The position numbers were made by a program, and so were the translations under genes. Shown here in pieces: positions 36,074-46,705 of a stretch of 64,000 nt of DNA. How positions within the stretch are numbered: position 1 is the stretch's first letter; each line of letters opens with the position of its first letter. The notes beneath the pieces were generated by a model. That model did no database searches. It had not been told where the DNA came from and saw only the letters and a program-made list of their open reading frames with translations. The stretch lies in contig CM046878.1 in the NCBI GenBank assembly GCA_025667525.1, positions 572,550,868 through 572,614,867 on the forward strand. The letters run 5' to 3'. This DNA comes from Glebionis coronaria. Taxonomy: Eukaryota > Streptophyta > Magnoliopsida > Asterales > Asteraceae.

Positions 36074-37199
36074 ATGCGCACTCGCTCGCATACATACATA
36101 CCGATTGGTGTACCAAATTCTTCCAAAAAGAAGAAGAAGAAGAAAAACAAAAAGACCGTCATTCAAGCCGATCCCGAGAATCGAGCTTTCGACAAAACGA
36201 TGGCAACGGATAATCGACCAATGATTGAGATTCTATAATCTCACGTTGAAGGAAACGATGACGCGATTGTGGTGCCGGATCTTGGAGCTAATCATTTTGA
36301 ACTTAAAACGGGGTTTACTCAAATGGTTTCCGCTACACCATTTTTAGGCAGTACTAATGATGACCCACACGCTCATATCAAACGTTTCATACAATTGGCT
36401 AATACGGTGAAATACAATGGGGTGCCACAAGAGTCCATTCGTTTACAACTCTTTCCTTTTTCCCTCGAGGGACAAGCCCGGATTTGGCTTGATAAGGAAC
36501 CACCCCAAAGTATTACAACATGGATCGACTTAGAGACCAAGTTCATAAACTACTTTTTCCCACCATCACGGACCACTGCTTTAAGGAATGAAATCATCAC
36601 CTTTGAACAAAAATATGGGGAAACGTTTAGTGAGTCTTAGGATCGATTTAAAGAGCTTTTAAGAAAATGTCCACAACACGGTTTCACTAAAGTGCATCAA
36701 ATTAATACGTTTTACTATGGTTTAACTCTTAAATGACCAAGACTCACTTAATAGTGCCACGGGGGGCAATATTCTTGTGAAATCAATGAACGAGGCTTGG
36801 GCCATAATTGAAAACAAGGCTAAAGTACAAACCAAGAGTGTTAGGGCCACTATGGCAAGTGCTAGTTCTAGTGAGAATGATAAGAGAACTGATAAGCTTA
36901 CGTCGCTTATTGAATCAATTGCTCTAAATACCGAAGCCCTCAATGGTCAAGTTAATGCCTTGAAAGAAACTAGTGAAACGTGTGAGACTTGTGGTGGACC
37001 ACATTCATATTTTAATTGTGACTAGGTTTACAATCAACAACAACAAGTTTGTGCTTATAACACCAATGCTAATGAACGGGTTCAATTTAAACCTAATGTT
37101 GATGTTAACCATTTGTCTTATAAAAGTACTAATTATTTGGCTCCCCCGGGTTTTGTAGCACCACAAAGACCACCCCCACCCGCCCAAAATTCCCAATAA
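36074..37199 (+). pseudogene. Gag of element B, with nonsense mutations
   Basis: Starts MRTRSHTYIPIG. The Gag core is clear: PHAHIKRFIQLANTVKYNG, RLQLFPFSLEGQARIWLDKE, KFINYFFPPSRTTALRNEI, RFKELLRKCPQHGF. A CCHC knuckle (CETCGGPHSYFNC) follows near 36978-37020. Breaks: TAA at 36236-36238, TAG at 36638-36640 where Trp is expected, a frameshift near 36733, TAG at 37023-37025 and TAA at 37197-37199. Several fit single-base changes, probably decay after insertion. Downstream it joins in frame with the next reading frame, so originally one Gag-protease polyprotein. Confidence 0.85.
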
Positions 37200-37223
37200 C
37201 AAAATAGGAACCAAGGTCCTCAA

Positions 37224-39392
37224 ATGGGTAATTTGCAAGGGAATGCAAATCAAGTGAATTTTAATGGTCAAAATCAAGGGTTTCAAAATAATAACCAAGG
37301 TTTTTATAATAATAATGGTTTTCAACCTCAATATCAAAACCAAGATTTTCCTAATCAAGGTTTTCCTAATCAAGGGTTTAATCAAATGAACATGCATAAT
37401 CCTCAAATGGACTTGTTTCTCCAAAAATTGACCGACCATGAGCGAATTATGAAACAAATGCAAGAATCTACTAGACAAATGCAAGAATCGACCGATAAGA
37501 GATTTTTGACAATGATTCAAGCCCTTATACCCCAAGGAGCCTTACCATCCAATACCGAGATTAACCCTCGTGCTAATGTGAGTGCTATCAATACTCGAAG
37601 TGGAGCCACTTTAGTGGGACCTTCCATCTCTTCGCCCATAAAGGAGAGACAAGGCCCGGAGGTCATAATGAGTAATCTTACTCCCCCTTCGGTGATTCCT
37701 CCCACTACCACTCCTAGTACTAGTGCTCCATTGCCTAATGAGCCTATCCCTACGGTTGTTCAAGAAGCGAGTCCTTCTCCTTCTCAACCTTTAAAGTCTA
37801 AGCCTAATGTTCCTTATCCCTCTAGGTTAGACAAGGCTAAAGTGCTCATCAAAGATGACGTTCATGTCTCCAACTTTTTTAAAATGATTTCCAACGTCAA
37901 TGTTAACATAAGCCTTATTGAAGCACTTGCTCAAATGCCAAAATTTGTCAAAATGTTTAAAGATTTGCTTAATAAGAAAGAAAAAATAGTTGAGCTCGTG
38001 AACACTCGTTTAAATGAGAATTGTTCCGCGATTCTTCTCAAAGAGCTTCCCGAAAAGCTAGGAGATCCCGGACGATTCGTGTTACCTTGCTCGTTTCCTC
38101 AAATCGATGATTGTATGGCTTTAGCGTATCTCGGCGCTAGCATCAATCTTATGCCACTTTTGGTTTGGAAACAATTATCATTACCCGACCTTGTACCGAC
38201 TCGCATGACTCTCGAGTTAGCTAATAGAACTCTCGCATACCCCGTTGATATTGCCGAAGACGTCTTTGTTCGAGTTGGTACATTCACTTTTCCCGTGGAC
38301 TTTGTCGTCGTCGACTATGAGATGGATCCTCGTATTCCGTTAATACTTGGTAGACCATTCTTACGTTCCGGAAGAGCCTTAGTTGATGTAGCCAAAGGGG
38401 AGTTAATTCTTAGGGTTCGGGATGAACAACAAGTTTTTAAAATGGGAAAAATCACAACAAAATCAAATGGGAAAGAGTCGGTCAATATGATTGATGTTCT
38501 TAATTATGACAATGACGAGATTTTTATTAATCCTTTTGGAATTGAAACGTCTAATCAAAATGATTTTGTGATAACTTCATCCCTTCCCTTAGAGCCTCAA
38601 ATTTTTGAAACTCCTATGTATGACACCTATAGTGATGACACTTCTTCAAGTGATCACACTATCTTCGGTTTAGACGACCTAACTTTTGACCCACCCACTT
38701 TTGACCCACCCATTTTTGATAAACCAATCTTTGATACTTACTATGATGACACTTCTTTAAGTGATCTCATTAACTTTGATGACCCACCCCATGATCTTAA
38801 TGCACCTCATATCTCTATGAGTTATTCTTCCATGGAGACTCCTTTTGACTTTTATACTCCAATTTTAGAATTCATGACTTTCGAGGAGGATCCTCCACTC
38901 TTAAAGATCATCCCTAATTTAGAGGTTATTCTATTTGAGGAGGATTTAGATATCTTTCTAAATACCTATTTTCCTCATGAGGATGAGTTTTCCTATGACT
39001 CCGATGATACTTATGTTTTCACATCGAGTTTGGAAGAGGACGACTTTCCCACTTTGGATTTTGATGATATTTTGAGCTTAAATGTCAACACCTCTTGCTA
39101 TTTTCCCGTTAAGGAACCGGTGTTTGATCCCGGAATAGAGACTTTTGTGCTTTCATTGCCTTATTACCATAACACTTTTCCTAGTAAGAAATTTTTGCCT
39201 AAGGATACCCCACTTTTCTTTGACTTGCGTGATTTTACCACCTCGGGGTTTATTTCCTTTTGTGATGGAAATTATGTGTTTGACCCGGGTGGATTTTTAT
39301 GGGGTATTCCTTTTATGACTTTGTTTCACCTCTATCATGGAGAGATTTTCCTCCCTTGGAAATCTCGGTTTTCCTATGATTTTCCCATTTGA
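37224..39392 (+). CDS. Gag C-terminus, aspartic protease-like domain and long acidic tail (element B)
   Basis: A 722-residue open frame continuing the gag frame. Residues 1-110 are Asn/Gln-rich with near-repeats (NQGFPNQGF). A Pro/Ser/Thr-rich linker follows (about 120-200). Residues ~205-405 contain the retropepsin-like region (YPSRLDKAKV, LGASINLMPL, DPRIPLILGRPFLRSGRAL). The catalytic Asp expected in D-L-G-A-S is Tyr302 (TAT at 38127-38129), so the protease should be inactive. Residues ~420-722 are rich in Asp, Phe and Pro with FDPP/FD repeats and end FHLYHGEIFLPWKSR. This tail matches no pol domain I know, and RT is absent. The initiating Met shown is only the first after the last upstream stop; it was probably internal to a larger polyprotein. 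Confidence 0.85.
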   Translation: MGNLQGNANQVNFNGQNQGFQNNNQGFYNNNGFQPQYQNQDFPNQGFPNQGFNQMNMHNPQMDLFLQKLTDHERIMKQMQESTRQMQESTDKRFLTMIQALIPQGALPSNTEINPRANVSAINTRSGATLVGPSISSPIKERQGPEVIMSNLTPPSVIPPTTTPSTSAPLPNEPIPTVVQEASPSPSQPLKSKPNVPYPSRLDKAKVLIKDDVHVSNFFKMISNVNVNISLIEALAQMPKFVKMFKDLLNKKEKIVELVNTRLNENCSAILLKELPEKLGDPGRFVLPCSFPQIDDCMALAYLGASINLMPLLVWKQLSLPDLVPTRMTLELANRTLAYPVDIAEDVFVRVGTFTFPVDFVVVDYEMDPRIPLILGRPFLRSGRALVDVAKGELILRVRDEQQVFKMGKITTKSNGKESVNMIDVLNYDNDEIFINPFGIETSNQNDFVITSSLPLEPQIFETPMYDTYSDDTSSSDHTIFGLDDLTFDPPTFDPPIFDKPIFDTYYDDTSLSDLINFDDPPHDLNAPHISMSYSSMETPFDFYTPILEFMTFEEDPPLLKIIPNLEVILFEEDLDIFLNTYFPHEDEFSYDSDDTYVFTSSLEEDDFPTLDFDDILSLNVNTSCYFPVKEPVFDPGIETFVLSLPYYHNTFPSKKFLPKDTPLFFDLRDFTTSGFISFCDGNYVFDPGGFLWGIPFMTLFHLYHGEIFLPWKSRFSYDFPI

Positions 39393-41342
39393 ATGATGAC
39401 ATTCGAGAAATCGAGTCGGGCTAGAGACTCGTGATAATAAATCAAGCATCGTTTAACTAGGTTAGATTTTTACCCTTTCCATTTTTTTTCGCCTTCACCC
39501 ATTTTCACGAATAAGTGTAGGGGGGAGCCAAGTAGGTTGTTTGTGTGTTGTGATGTTGTGTGCAGGGACATGTGCTTAATGATCCACTTTTGGTATTTTT
39601 GACGCGACCCGTGTTCCCGTGTTTCCCGTGTACCCGGTTCTTTCGATAAGTTTTTGCTATTGTGATTCAATCATGTATATAAATAAAACGATAAATGTAA
39701 TCACTTTAGTTGTCTCTTCCTTAGCTCGATTTAAACAAAGTACTCAATGTCCTAAGTGTAGGGGAGTTTATTCTCCCACATGCTTAAACATTGAGGACAA
39801 TGTTTATATTAAGTGTAAGGGGGATTTCTATCGAAATTTTAGTGGGCTTTTCCATGAATTTGACCCCATTTAACCGGAAAATTTAAAAAATTTTCAACGT
39901 TTTTCAAATTTTTGATCTATTTTGGCCTAATAGTATTTCCATTTATTTTCTTTCCTTTTGTCATCGCATCGTAATAATTTCCATTATATGAATAAAGTCA
40001 AAAATAAATAAATGAATAAAAATGGTTTTAACAAGTTTAGATGTCTTTAATATATTAGGCCTGTCGTGAATATTTTGACTCAACCCGAGTTTACTTATCC
40101 AAGTTTACTCTAGCTAGTATCCTTAACCATATGGACCTTAATTGGTTTATTAAGCTAAGCATCCACGAGTCTCATTCTTTGAGATTTTAAATTGTGGAGA
40201 ACGAGAGATGATAGAGTTGATAATAAGTTTAAATGTTAATTTTTGCTTATATGGTTTTTGTGGCTCTTTCTTCCCGCTTGTATATTTAAATTGCTTAATA
40301 AATGAGGATTTTTGCGGTGTCGATTCGATATCTTAACTCTTAGCCAAATCTTTATTCTCCTTGTAATTAAAGCATGAACACATTGAGGGTGCCAGCGTTG
40401 TGGACTTCCGACTAAGGTGGCTCATAACCACTAAGTAGGAGGTATTCAGACCATGGGACCTCGGAATTTGGCCTACTATACATATCATAAATAAAGAAAG
40501 AATAAGATTAAAACATGACCTCAAGGTGCCTTAGGGTGTGGGGCATGTAGCACGAACCTTGTCATTAGAGCCATAGGGTGTATGGCATGGTAAGTGTTAA
40601 ATAAAAATTCATCAAAAATCAATTCCCTCGTTTATCGTTCAAGAAGCCTTAGGGTGTGGACAATAGACGGGGAGTATTTTTACATCTTAAAGAGCCTAAG
40701 GGTATATGATGTGAACTTGCTAAACTCCACATAAAGTCTACATGACTTTGGAGGAATAATTAATAAGTAGTACTATTGGCCAAATTTTGGGTCCGGGAAT
40801 TTATTCCCCAAATCGTGTTAAATCATCCTTCATGTGGGCTTACTTTAGTGACAACGTTTTTGAGGACGAGGTTAGGTTTTGAGTGTCGGGTTTGCACCGT
40901 TTGGCCTTCATTTTTGGAATAATAATTATCAAATAAGTCAAATGAGCCTACGGGTGAATGACAATCAATAAAAGCTAGAGATACAACTTAGGACTTGGAG
41001 AAAGAGTATTACACAATTGTCTTATATAAGTGGTTTTAACTTGAGGACTTATGGTAAACAATGATCTCGTTTTTAAGCTCGGTATGGGGAACGTGAAACT
41101 TGAGGGTGATTAATATTCATGACACCAAAGCCCTAATCTAAGTCTTAGATTTCTTTACGAGTTTCTTCCATCAAATAATTTCAAATTAATAAATTGTTAT
41201 AACTTTTGTCTCCTTTTAAATTTTTATCTTTTCATCGTAGTAGTAGTAGTAATAGTAATAAAGGCCAAGATGGATTAATTATGAGAAAGATGTAACTTTA
41301 TGCTTTAAAATAATGCATTGCATGGGGTCATTGCAATGGTCA
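39393..41342 (+). other. 3' non-coding region of element B
   Basis: About 1.95 kb without domains. It carries the fold-back AAACATTG-AGGA-CAATGTTT (39786-39805) between two G-rich words (GTGTAGGGGAG and GTGTAAGGGGG). It parallels the 3' region of element A in inverse orientation (for example GAGAACGAGAGATGATAGAG at 40197 and its reverse near 45710). A (TAG/AAT)n stretch lies near 41240. Confidence 0.7.
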
Positions 41343-41355
41343 AGTGTAGGGGATT
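41343..41355 (+). other. Polypurine tract of element B
   Basis: AGTGTAGGGGATT directly before the LTR start TAACAAGTGTG; the same junction as in element A (44563-44576, minus). Confidence 0.8.
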
Positions 41356-43170
41356 TAACAAGTGTGTAAACACTTATCCTTTTGCTACTAAAATCAAGAA
41401 AAAACAAGACCTAATCATGTGTTTAATATCGTAAAAGTCAGAATTACGCGTGGTTTTGTGTTTTTGTGTAAAATAGGTACAAATGATCAAAGAGAAGAAG
41501 GATTTAACGGCTCAGATTCAGTTGCTTACCCTCTAAGCTATAAAGAGGGTTTCAGGGGTTTGCCTATAAAAACCCCCTTCATGTGTAACTTTTAGATAGC
41601 ACTTTTTCTTTTATTTAATTTTCTACAAATTAGTTTTAGGATTAATGTAATTTTAATTTTCAGATAATGTAATTTTTATTATAATTAATGAAAAGTTGTC
41701 TTTATTTAATTTCGTCTCCTTTAAATTTCTGTCAAATTTAATTCATCTTTAATCTTTCCTTTTTGCTACTGTTGGTTTTTATTCGATTAAATAAAAAAAA
41801 TAATAAATAAATAAATAAAGGAAAGTGATTATTATTTTCCCCACTGGGAAAGTATAAAAAAAACTGTTCATTGTTCGAGAAGAATCGTTTGGTTCGAGAG
41901 TTTGAGGACTCTGGGTTCGAGAAGATTTTTGGTTCGGTACTGTTGATGTTCTTGGTTGAATTCGAGATGACGAAGGTGATGTTTGTTTTCAGTTCATAAG
42001 GGGGTTCAGCACCACCCTTCGTCACAACGGTTTCTCCAAAAGGTTCCTTTCTCTTTTAATTTTTGTTAAGTTTTAATTTATATTAATCTGCTAGTTATGT
42101 TTATTTTCGGTTTATAGCTTATTGATTATCTGCTTGAGTTTAATCTGTTAGTCTGCTTATGTTTTATGTTGTTTGGGTCGAATGATGGTTGAATCTGCTT
42201 ACTATTATTTTGGCTTAAATAATTGTTTTGGATTTCATGGATTTGCTTACTGTTAGATATTCAGCATTGTTAGCTTATTTTGGTACCAGTCATATTTGTT
42301 TTTAGATTTCAGTTAGCTTATTTGGTTGCTTTTCGATTTGCTTTATTTTATTTATCTGCTTTTTCGTTTTGATTTAAATGCTTATTTAGTATTTTTATTT
42401 CTGCTTATTGATTAGATATTGCTTATTTGTGTTTTTTGTTGTTACTGTTTTGCTATGCTTAAGAACTCAGACTCTTTTAGTCTGAGTATTAAAAAGTTCC
42501 AAAAAAAAAAGTCAAAATAATAAATAGCCAAATTTGTCTGTCAGGGGACTCGAACCCCTGACCTCACGCTCAACTGCCAACCACCATAACCAACTCGGCT
42601 AGCTTTCTTCTTGTGTTTGTTTACTCGTTTATTAGTTAATATATAGTATTTTTTTTATCTGGCAGATTTAATTTAGTTTAATTTCAAGTTTTAAGTTTAT
42701 TAAATTTATTTAAAAGTTTTATACCAATTTTCGTTAATTCAGTTTTTAGAAAAAAATATAAAAAGATAAAAAAATATTTTTAATTACTTTTATAAATTTT
42801 AGTTGTTTTTAAATTTAGTTTAAATTTTAGTTTATATAGATTTTAAAATTAGTTTTCATTTAATATAGTTTTGTTTAAAAATAGATTTTAATTTAGTTTT
42901 CAATTAAATTAGTTTTAAATTTTGTTTAAGTTTCAAAATAGTTTTTATTTAAATTAGATTAAATTATTTCTTTTTAAATTAGATTAAAAAGTTTTTATTA
43001 TTAAATAGATTTTAGTTTAAAATTCCAAAGATTCATTTCACCAAAAACAAATTAAATCTTACGTTAATTGGAAATCAGTTCGAGTGAGTCGAGGAAAACG
43101 AACAATCATTGCTTAACTTGGACTAAAAAGCCTAGTATTTAAAATTAGTTTTTAAATAGTTTTAGTATTA
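41356..43170 (+). repeat. 3' LTR of element B, chimeric
   Basis: Bases 41356-41488 (TAACAAGTGTGTAAACAC ... GGTACAAATGATC) are the beginning of a family-A LTR. From AAAGAGAAGAAGG (41489) on it equals the element-B 5' LTR. TATA at 41565-41571. A tRNA-like copy lies at 42536-42608. It ends AGTATTA before GGTAC. Confidence 0.85.
42536..42608 (-). other. tRNA-like segment with Pol III boxes (3' LTR of B)
   Basis: Same structure as the left LTR copy: perfect B box GGTTCGAGTCC on the minus strand, while the A-box region (TAGCCGAGTTGG) differs by one base. Confidence 0.6.
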
Positions 43171-43175
43171 GGTAC

Positions 43176-43539
43176 CTATTAATCTTTTATGGTTTTTGTG
43201 TAGGCTTCATTCCTTTGTCATAGCTTGTCAAGAAAAAGCTACACTTGGAGAGTTGCGAAGAAGATGCAAGAATTTTAGAATTTGATTAGATAATTTTTGT
43301 ATTGAAAATTCAAATTTATGTATGTTACAATGAATAACTTGGTTAATATATAATACCCTTTTATTAAGGTTGTCGTATCGATCAAGGTGAAACTTGAGTT
43401 TGATTGAACGACGCACGTTACCGCTTTACTAATATGGATTCTTATTATATTTAATTATTTTTATTATAAAATAGAAATATGAATTTATCTATTACACTTG
43501 CTTAAAAACTGTATTATAAACATTTAAATGACAATATTT
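43176..43539 (+). other. Right remainder of the split intron and unassigned CACTA DNA
   Basis: The intron opened at 33060 closes with TTTTTGTGTAG at 43193-43203. The following exon-like bases (GCTTCATTCCTTTGTC, then AAAAGCTACACTTGGAG) translate to RKSYTWRVAKKMQEF before a stop. I do not recognise this as part of an FKBP. Confidence 0.5.
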
Positions 43540-43975
43540 GTGTTACATGAAATAAAAGTGCTACAAATAATTAGAAAAAGTGTTACCATTAATATAATAA
43601 AACACCAAAAGTGTTGCACTTGATATATTAAAGTGTTGCATGCTCACTAGTTTAAATAAAAAAGTGTTGCATATCAATGGGAAAAGTGTTGTTATCGAGT
43701 CTAAAACTGTTGCATTTCTGTGAATAAGTGTTGCCATTGAGTGTAAAAAGTGGTGCATTTTATTTTAAAGTGTTGCACATTAAAATATCACAATTGCAAA
43801 GCATGAGCAACACTTTCAAAAAGTGTTGCATCATCTAATATAAGTGTTGCATATACCTAAGGCGACGTTGCATAACGTAGCACTTCAAAAAGTGTCGCAT
43901 TATGTGTAATGCAACATTTTAAAGGCATAATACAACACTTTATTACCGTTGCCTTAACTTCATTTTGTTGTAGTG
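43540..43975 (+). repeat. Right subterminal repeats of the CACTA
   Basis: More than ten copies of AAAGTGTTGCA/T plus inverted GCAACACTT within the last 430 bases, denser than on the left side; the usual asymmetry of CACTA ends. Confidence 0.9.
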
Positions 43976-43978
43976 GAA

Positions 43979-44563
43979 TATTAAGGATCTTACATCGTAA
44001 ACTTGAAGAAAGAAGAACAAAATTTTAAAGACAATATGAAAAACTTGAAAAACCATAAAATGGAGAAGTAAACTTAATTAGCTAACACCTCAAAAATGAG
44101 AATGAGGTCTTCTATTTATAGGAGAGGAGAGTTGGTAGGATGCTTCCTTCTTTCTTCCTTTTATTTTATCGTCTTTTTAAATAACTCGTCTTTCTCGACT
44201 TTGTCTCGGGATTAGTCGAATGATAAAAATGAACTTGTCTTCTAATTTTTCTTCTTTTAGTAGACTTGGTTCTTCGACTTCGTCAAACTTCCGTCTTTAG
44301 ACTTTTTCTTCGATAAACCTTCAGAATAGGCCTTTGACTTCCGTTTTTCTTGCACTTTTGATCTTTTGACTTTGTCTTTTGTCTTTTTCTTCGATTAAAG
44401 CCCGTGAAAGCCCGTGTTTTCTTCCTTTTCCAACTTTTGGTCCTAAAACACAATAAAAACACAAACCACGCATAATTCCGACTTTTACGACATAAAATAC
44501 ACGTTTTAGTCTCGTTTTTATTATAATTAAGTGGTAAAAGGATAAGTGTTTTCACACTTATTA
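43979..44563 (-). repeat. 3' LTR of element A, proximal segment
   Basis: Matches 49304-49890. Continues from TATTAAGGATCTTACAT after the CACTA and ends CACACTTATTA next to the PPT. The 168-residue minus frame at 44283-44789 crosses the LTR boundary and is chance. Confidence 0.9.
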
Positions 44564-44576
44564 AATCCCCTACACT
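44564..44576 (-). other. Polypurine tract of element A
   Basis: The minus strand reads AGTGTAGGGGATT before the LTR start TAATAAGTGTG. Confidence 0.85.
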
Positions 44577-46705
44577 TGACCATTGCAGTGCCCTCATGCA
44601 ATGCATTAATTTCAAAGCACGATTTACATTTTTCATCACAATCAACCCACCTTGGCCTTTATTAAATACAAGGCACTTAAGGAAACTAAATAAAAATAGA
44701 GAATTACAAAATGCTTGAAGGAAGAGCAAGTAAAGAGATCGAAGAATTACATTAGGGCTTTGGTTGTGATGAATGTTTATCACCCTCAATTTTCACGTTC
44801 CTCATACCAAGCTTAAAAACGTGATCATGTTATTATAAGTTAGTAAAACTAACACAAACTCATGTGGCCCAATTATTCACTTAGACTCCCTTATTCCTAG
44901 GTGTATCTCTTATATTTTATTATTGTCTTGAATGATCACGAGGATGCATTGTTGACTTATTTTGATAATTTATTTAGGCTGAAAATAAAGTAGGACGATT
45001 TAATCAATAGTTAGCTAAAGGACAAAATCTTATAAAAGTGCTTCTCGAAACCTCATAAAGTTCATATCTTGGCATAACTCGCTTCACGATTTGAGACCTT
45101 TCTCGGACCGATATTTGGCATTTAATTCATACTTCGAATCTTGAGAGACGTTCTTGAAATAATGGTCTTCTCTTCATAATAGGAATTTCTTCACTTGAAG
45201 TTTTTCAGAGATTCTTCATACTTGGACCACGACTTCTTCATTTTTCTCCAAACTTTATTTTGGATTTGGATATACAATGATCCGCCTCCTTTTAGGACTT
45301 GGATCTATTTATCCTCATACCTTGCTAGGGTCTTTTCGGATAGACTTCTCCATGATCTTTAGGGGAGTATTTGCTTTTCGTCGTGTGTCTCGATCCTTCA
45401 TATTGATTTTTGATAAACGATTCATCACATCATTTTGGATCTTTAGCAACAAAATGTAGCCCTCATGCCTTGTTAGGGCCTTATCGGACTCGCCAATCTT
45501 CGCATCCCGCTTCAATAAGTTATGCCTTGGCTATGAACTCTAATTAACACCGAGGAACTTTTAAACGATCTTGTGCTATAAGCTAAGTAACTTTTCAAAT
45601 CGTACAACCTTACTTATTGCAATTATATTTATTAACAAGCGATGGGAGAAAAAGCTCATAATTAACTCACATAAATTCATGAAAGAATACCAAACTTATA
45701 ATTGACTCTATCATCTCTCGTTCTCCACAATTTAAAATCTCAAGGAATGAGACTCGTGGATTCTTAGCCTATTAAATCAAAGTTTTGAGTTTTCAAGTCA
45801 TCTATAGGATCTTGCATCTTCTTAGACTTTTTCAAGTTTAGAATTTGTATTTTAAAGTTCCCTTGATAAACGACTTTCTAGGATCAATTATAGGAACTTG
45901 CGAAAAGTTCTTGTTAAACCTGTATGAGTTAAGACTTTCGCGTTTTAAAGTTCCCTATATAAAAGTCTAGCAAAACTTGATTTAAACACGTTAAGGATAC
46001 TAGCTAGAGTAAACTCAAATAAGTAAACTCGGGTTGAGTCAAAAGATTCATGACGAGCCTAATATATCAAAGATGCCTAAACTCATTAAAACTATTTTAT
46101 TTAACTTTATTTTTCTCTTTTGACTTTATTCTTGGAATGAAATATATACATACGATGCGATAACAAAAGGAGAGAACATAAAAGAAAATATATGAAAATA
46201 CTACTAGGCCAAAATAGATCAAAATTTTTGAAAAACGTCAAAAATTAGATTTTCCGGTTAAAATGAGGATATATTCATGGAAAAGCCCACTTATTACTTC
46301 GATAGAAGTCCCCCTAAACTTGATATAAACATTGTCTTCAATGTTTAAGCATGTGGGAGTAAACTCCCCTACACTTAGGGCATTGTGCACTTTGTCTAAA
46401 TCTTGCTAAGGAAGAGACAAATATAGTGACTTCAATGTTAACATATAAGATATGAAATATTTAATCACAAGAGTTTAGGATAGAACCGGGAAGACGGGTA
46501 CACGGGATCACGGGTCGTCAACTATCATTAAAAGTGGATCTTTGAAAGCTTTAATCCCTGCACATCATAAGAAACAAGACAACAAACACCTACATGGCTC
46601 CCCTACACTTATTATGAAAACACGTAAAAAGGATAGATCATCGGGTTGCCTCCTGAGAAGCGCTTGTTTTTGTTAACCGAGTTACGAGCCTGACTCGACC
46701 CAAAA
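44577..46705 (-). other. 3' non-coding region of element A
   Basis: About 2.1 kb without a gene. It has the fold-back AAACATTG-TCTT-CAATGTTT at 46327-46346, flanked by C-rich words that are G-rich on the sense strand, and blocks shared with the same region of element B. Confidence 0.7.

Larger units (their letters stand above)
33112..43170 (+). mobile_element. Gypsy element B (gag-protease only), inserted in the CACTA
   Basis: Plus-strand element flanked by GGTAC (33107-33111 and 43171-43175). 5' LTR 33112-35328, PBS 35332-35346 (TGGCGCCGCTGCCGC), gag/protease 36074-39392, long 3' non-coding region, PPT 41343-41355, 3' LTR 41356-43170. No RT, RNase H or integrase is found, so it resembles the non-autonomous TR-GAG class. 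The two LTRs share about 1.68 kb with very few differences (recent), but their first parts are unrelated: ~535 bases in the left copy and ~133 bases of family-A type in the right copy. Confidence 0.85.
30298..43975 (+). mobile_element. CACTA (En/Spm-type) transposon carrying host gene pieces
   Basis: The ends are CACTACTACAAAAC at 30298 and TTTTGTTGTAGTG at 43963-43975, inverted copies with the CACTA signature. GAA flanks both sides (30295-30297, 43976-43978), the 3-bp duplication of this superfamily. The empty site survives in the 5' LTR of A (AAAGGGAAGATTAAGG near 49303). Many copies of AAGTGTTGCA and its reverse fill the first ~230 and last ~430 bases, as expected for subterminal transposase-binding repeats. 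Without the nested gypsy element B it is about 3.6 kb, with no transposase but parts of two host genes, so it is a non-autonomous gene-capturing element. Confidence 0.92.

Noticed and set aside
36129..36145. Microsatellites (GAA run here; CTTT run near 26490; T-rich runs near 17600 and 48110)
   Set aside because: Short low-complexity runs with no sign of function beyond the SINE tail already listed.
37005..37535. 176-residue minus-strand frame
   Set aside because: Antisense of the Asn/Gln-rich gag region of element B; low-complexity Leu/Ile-rich artefact.
44283..44789. 168-residue minus-strand frame
   Set aside because: It crosses the LTR/internal boundary of element A and has no domain; Lys-rich chance frame.
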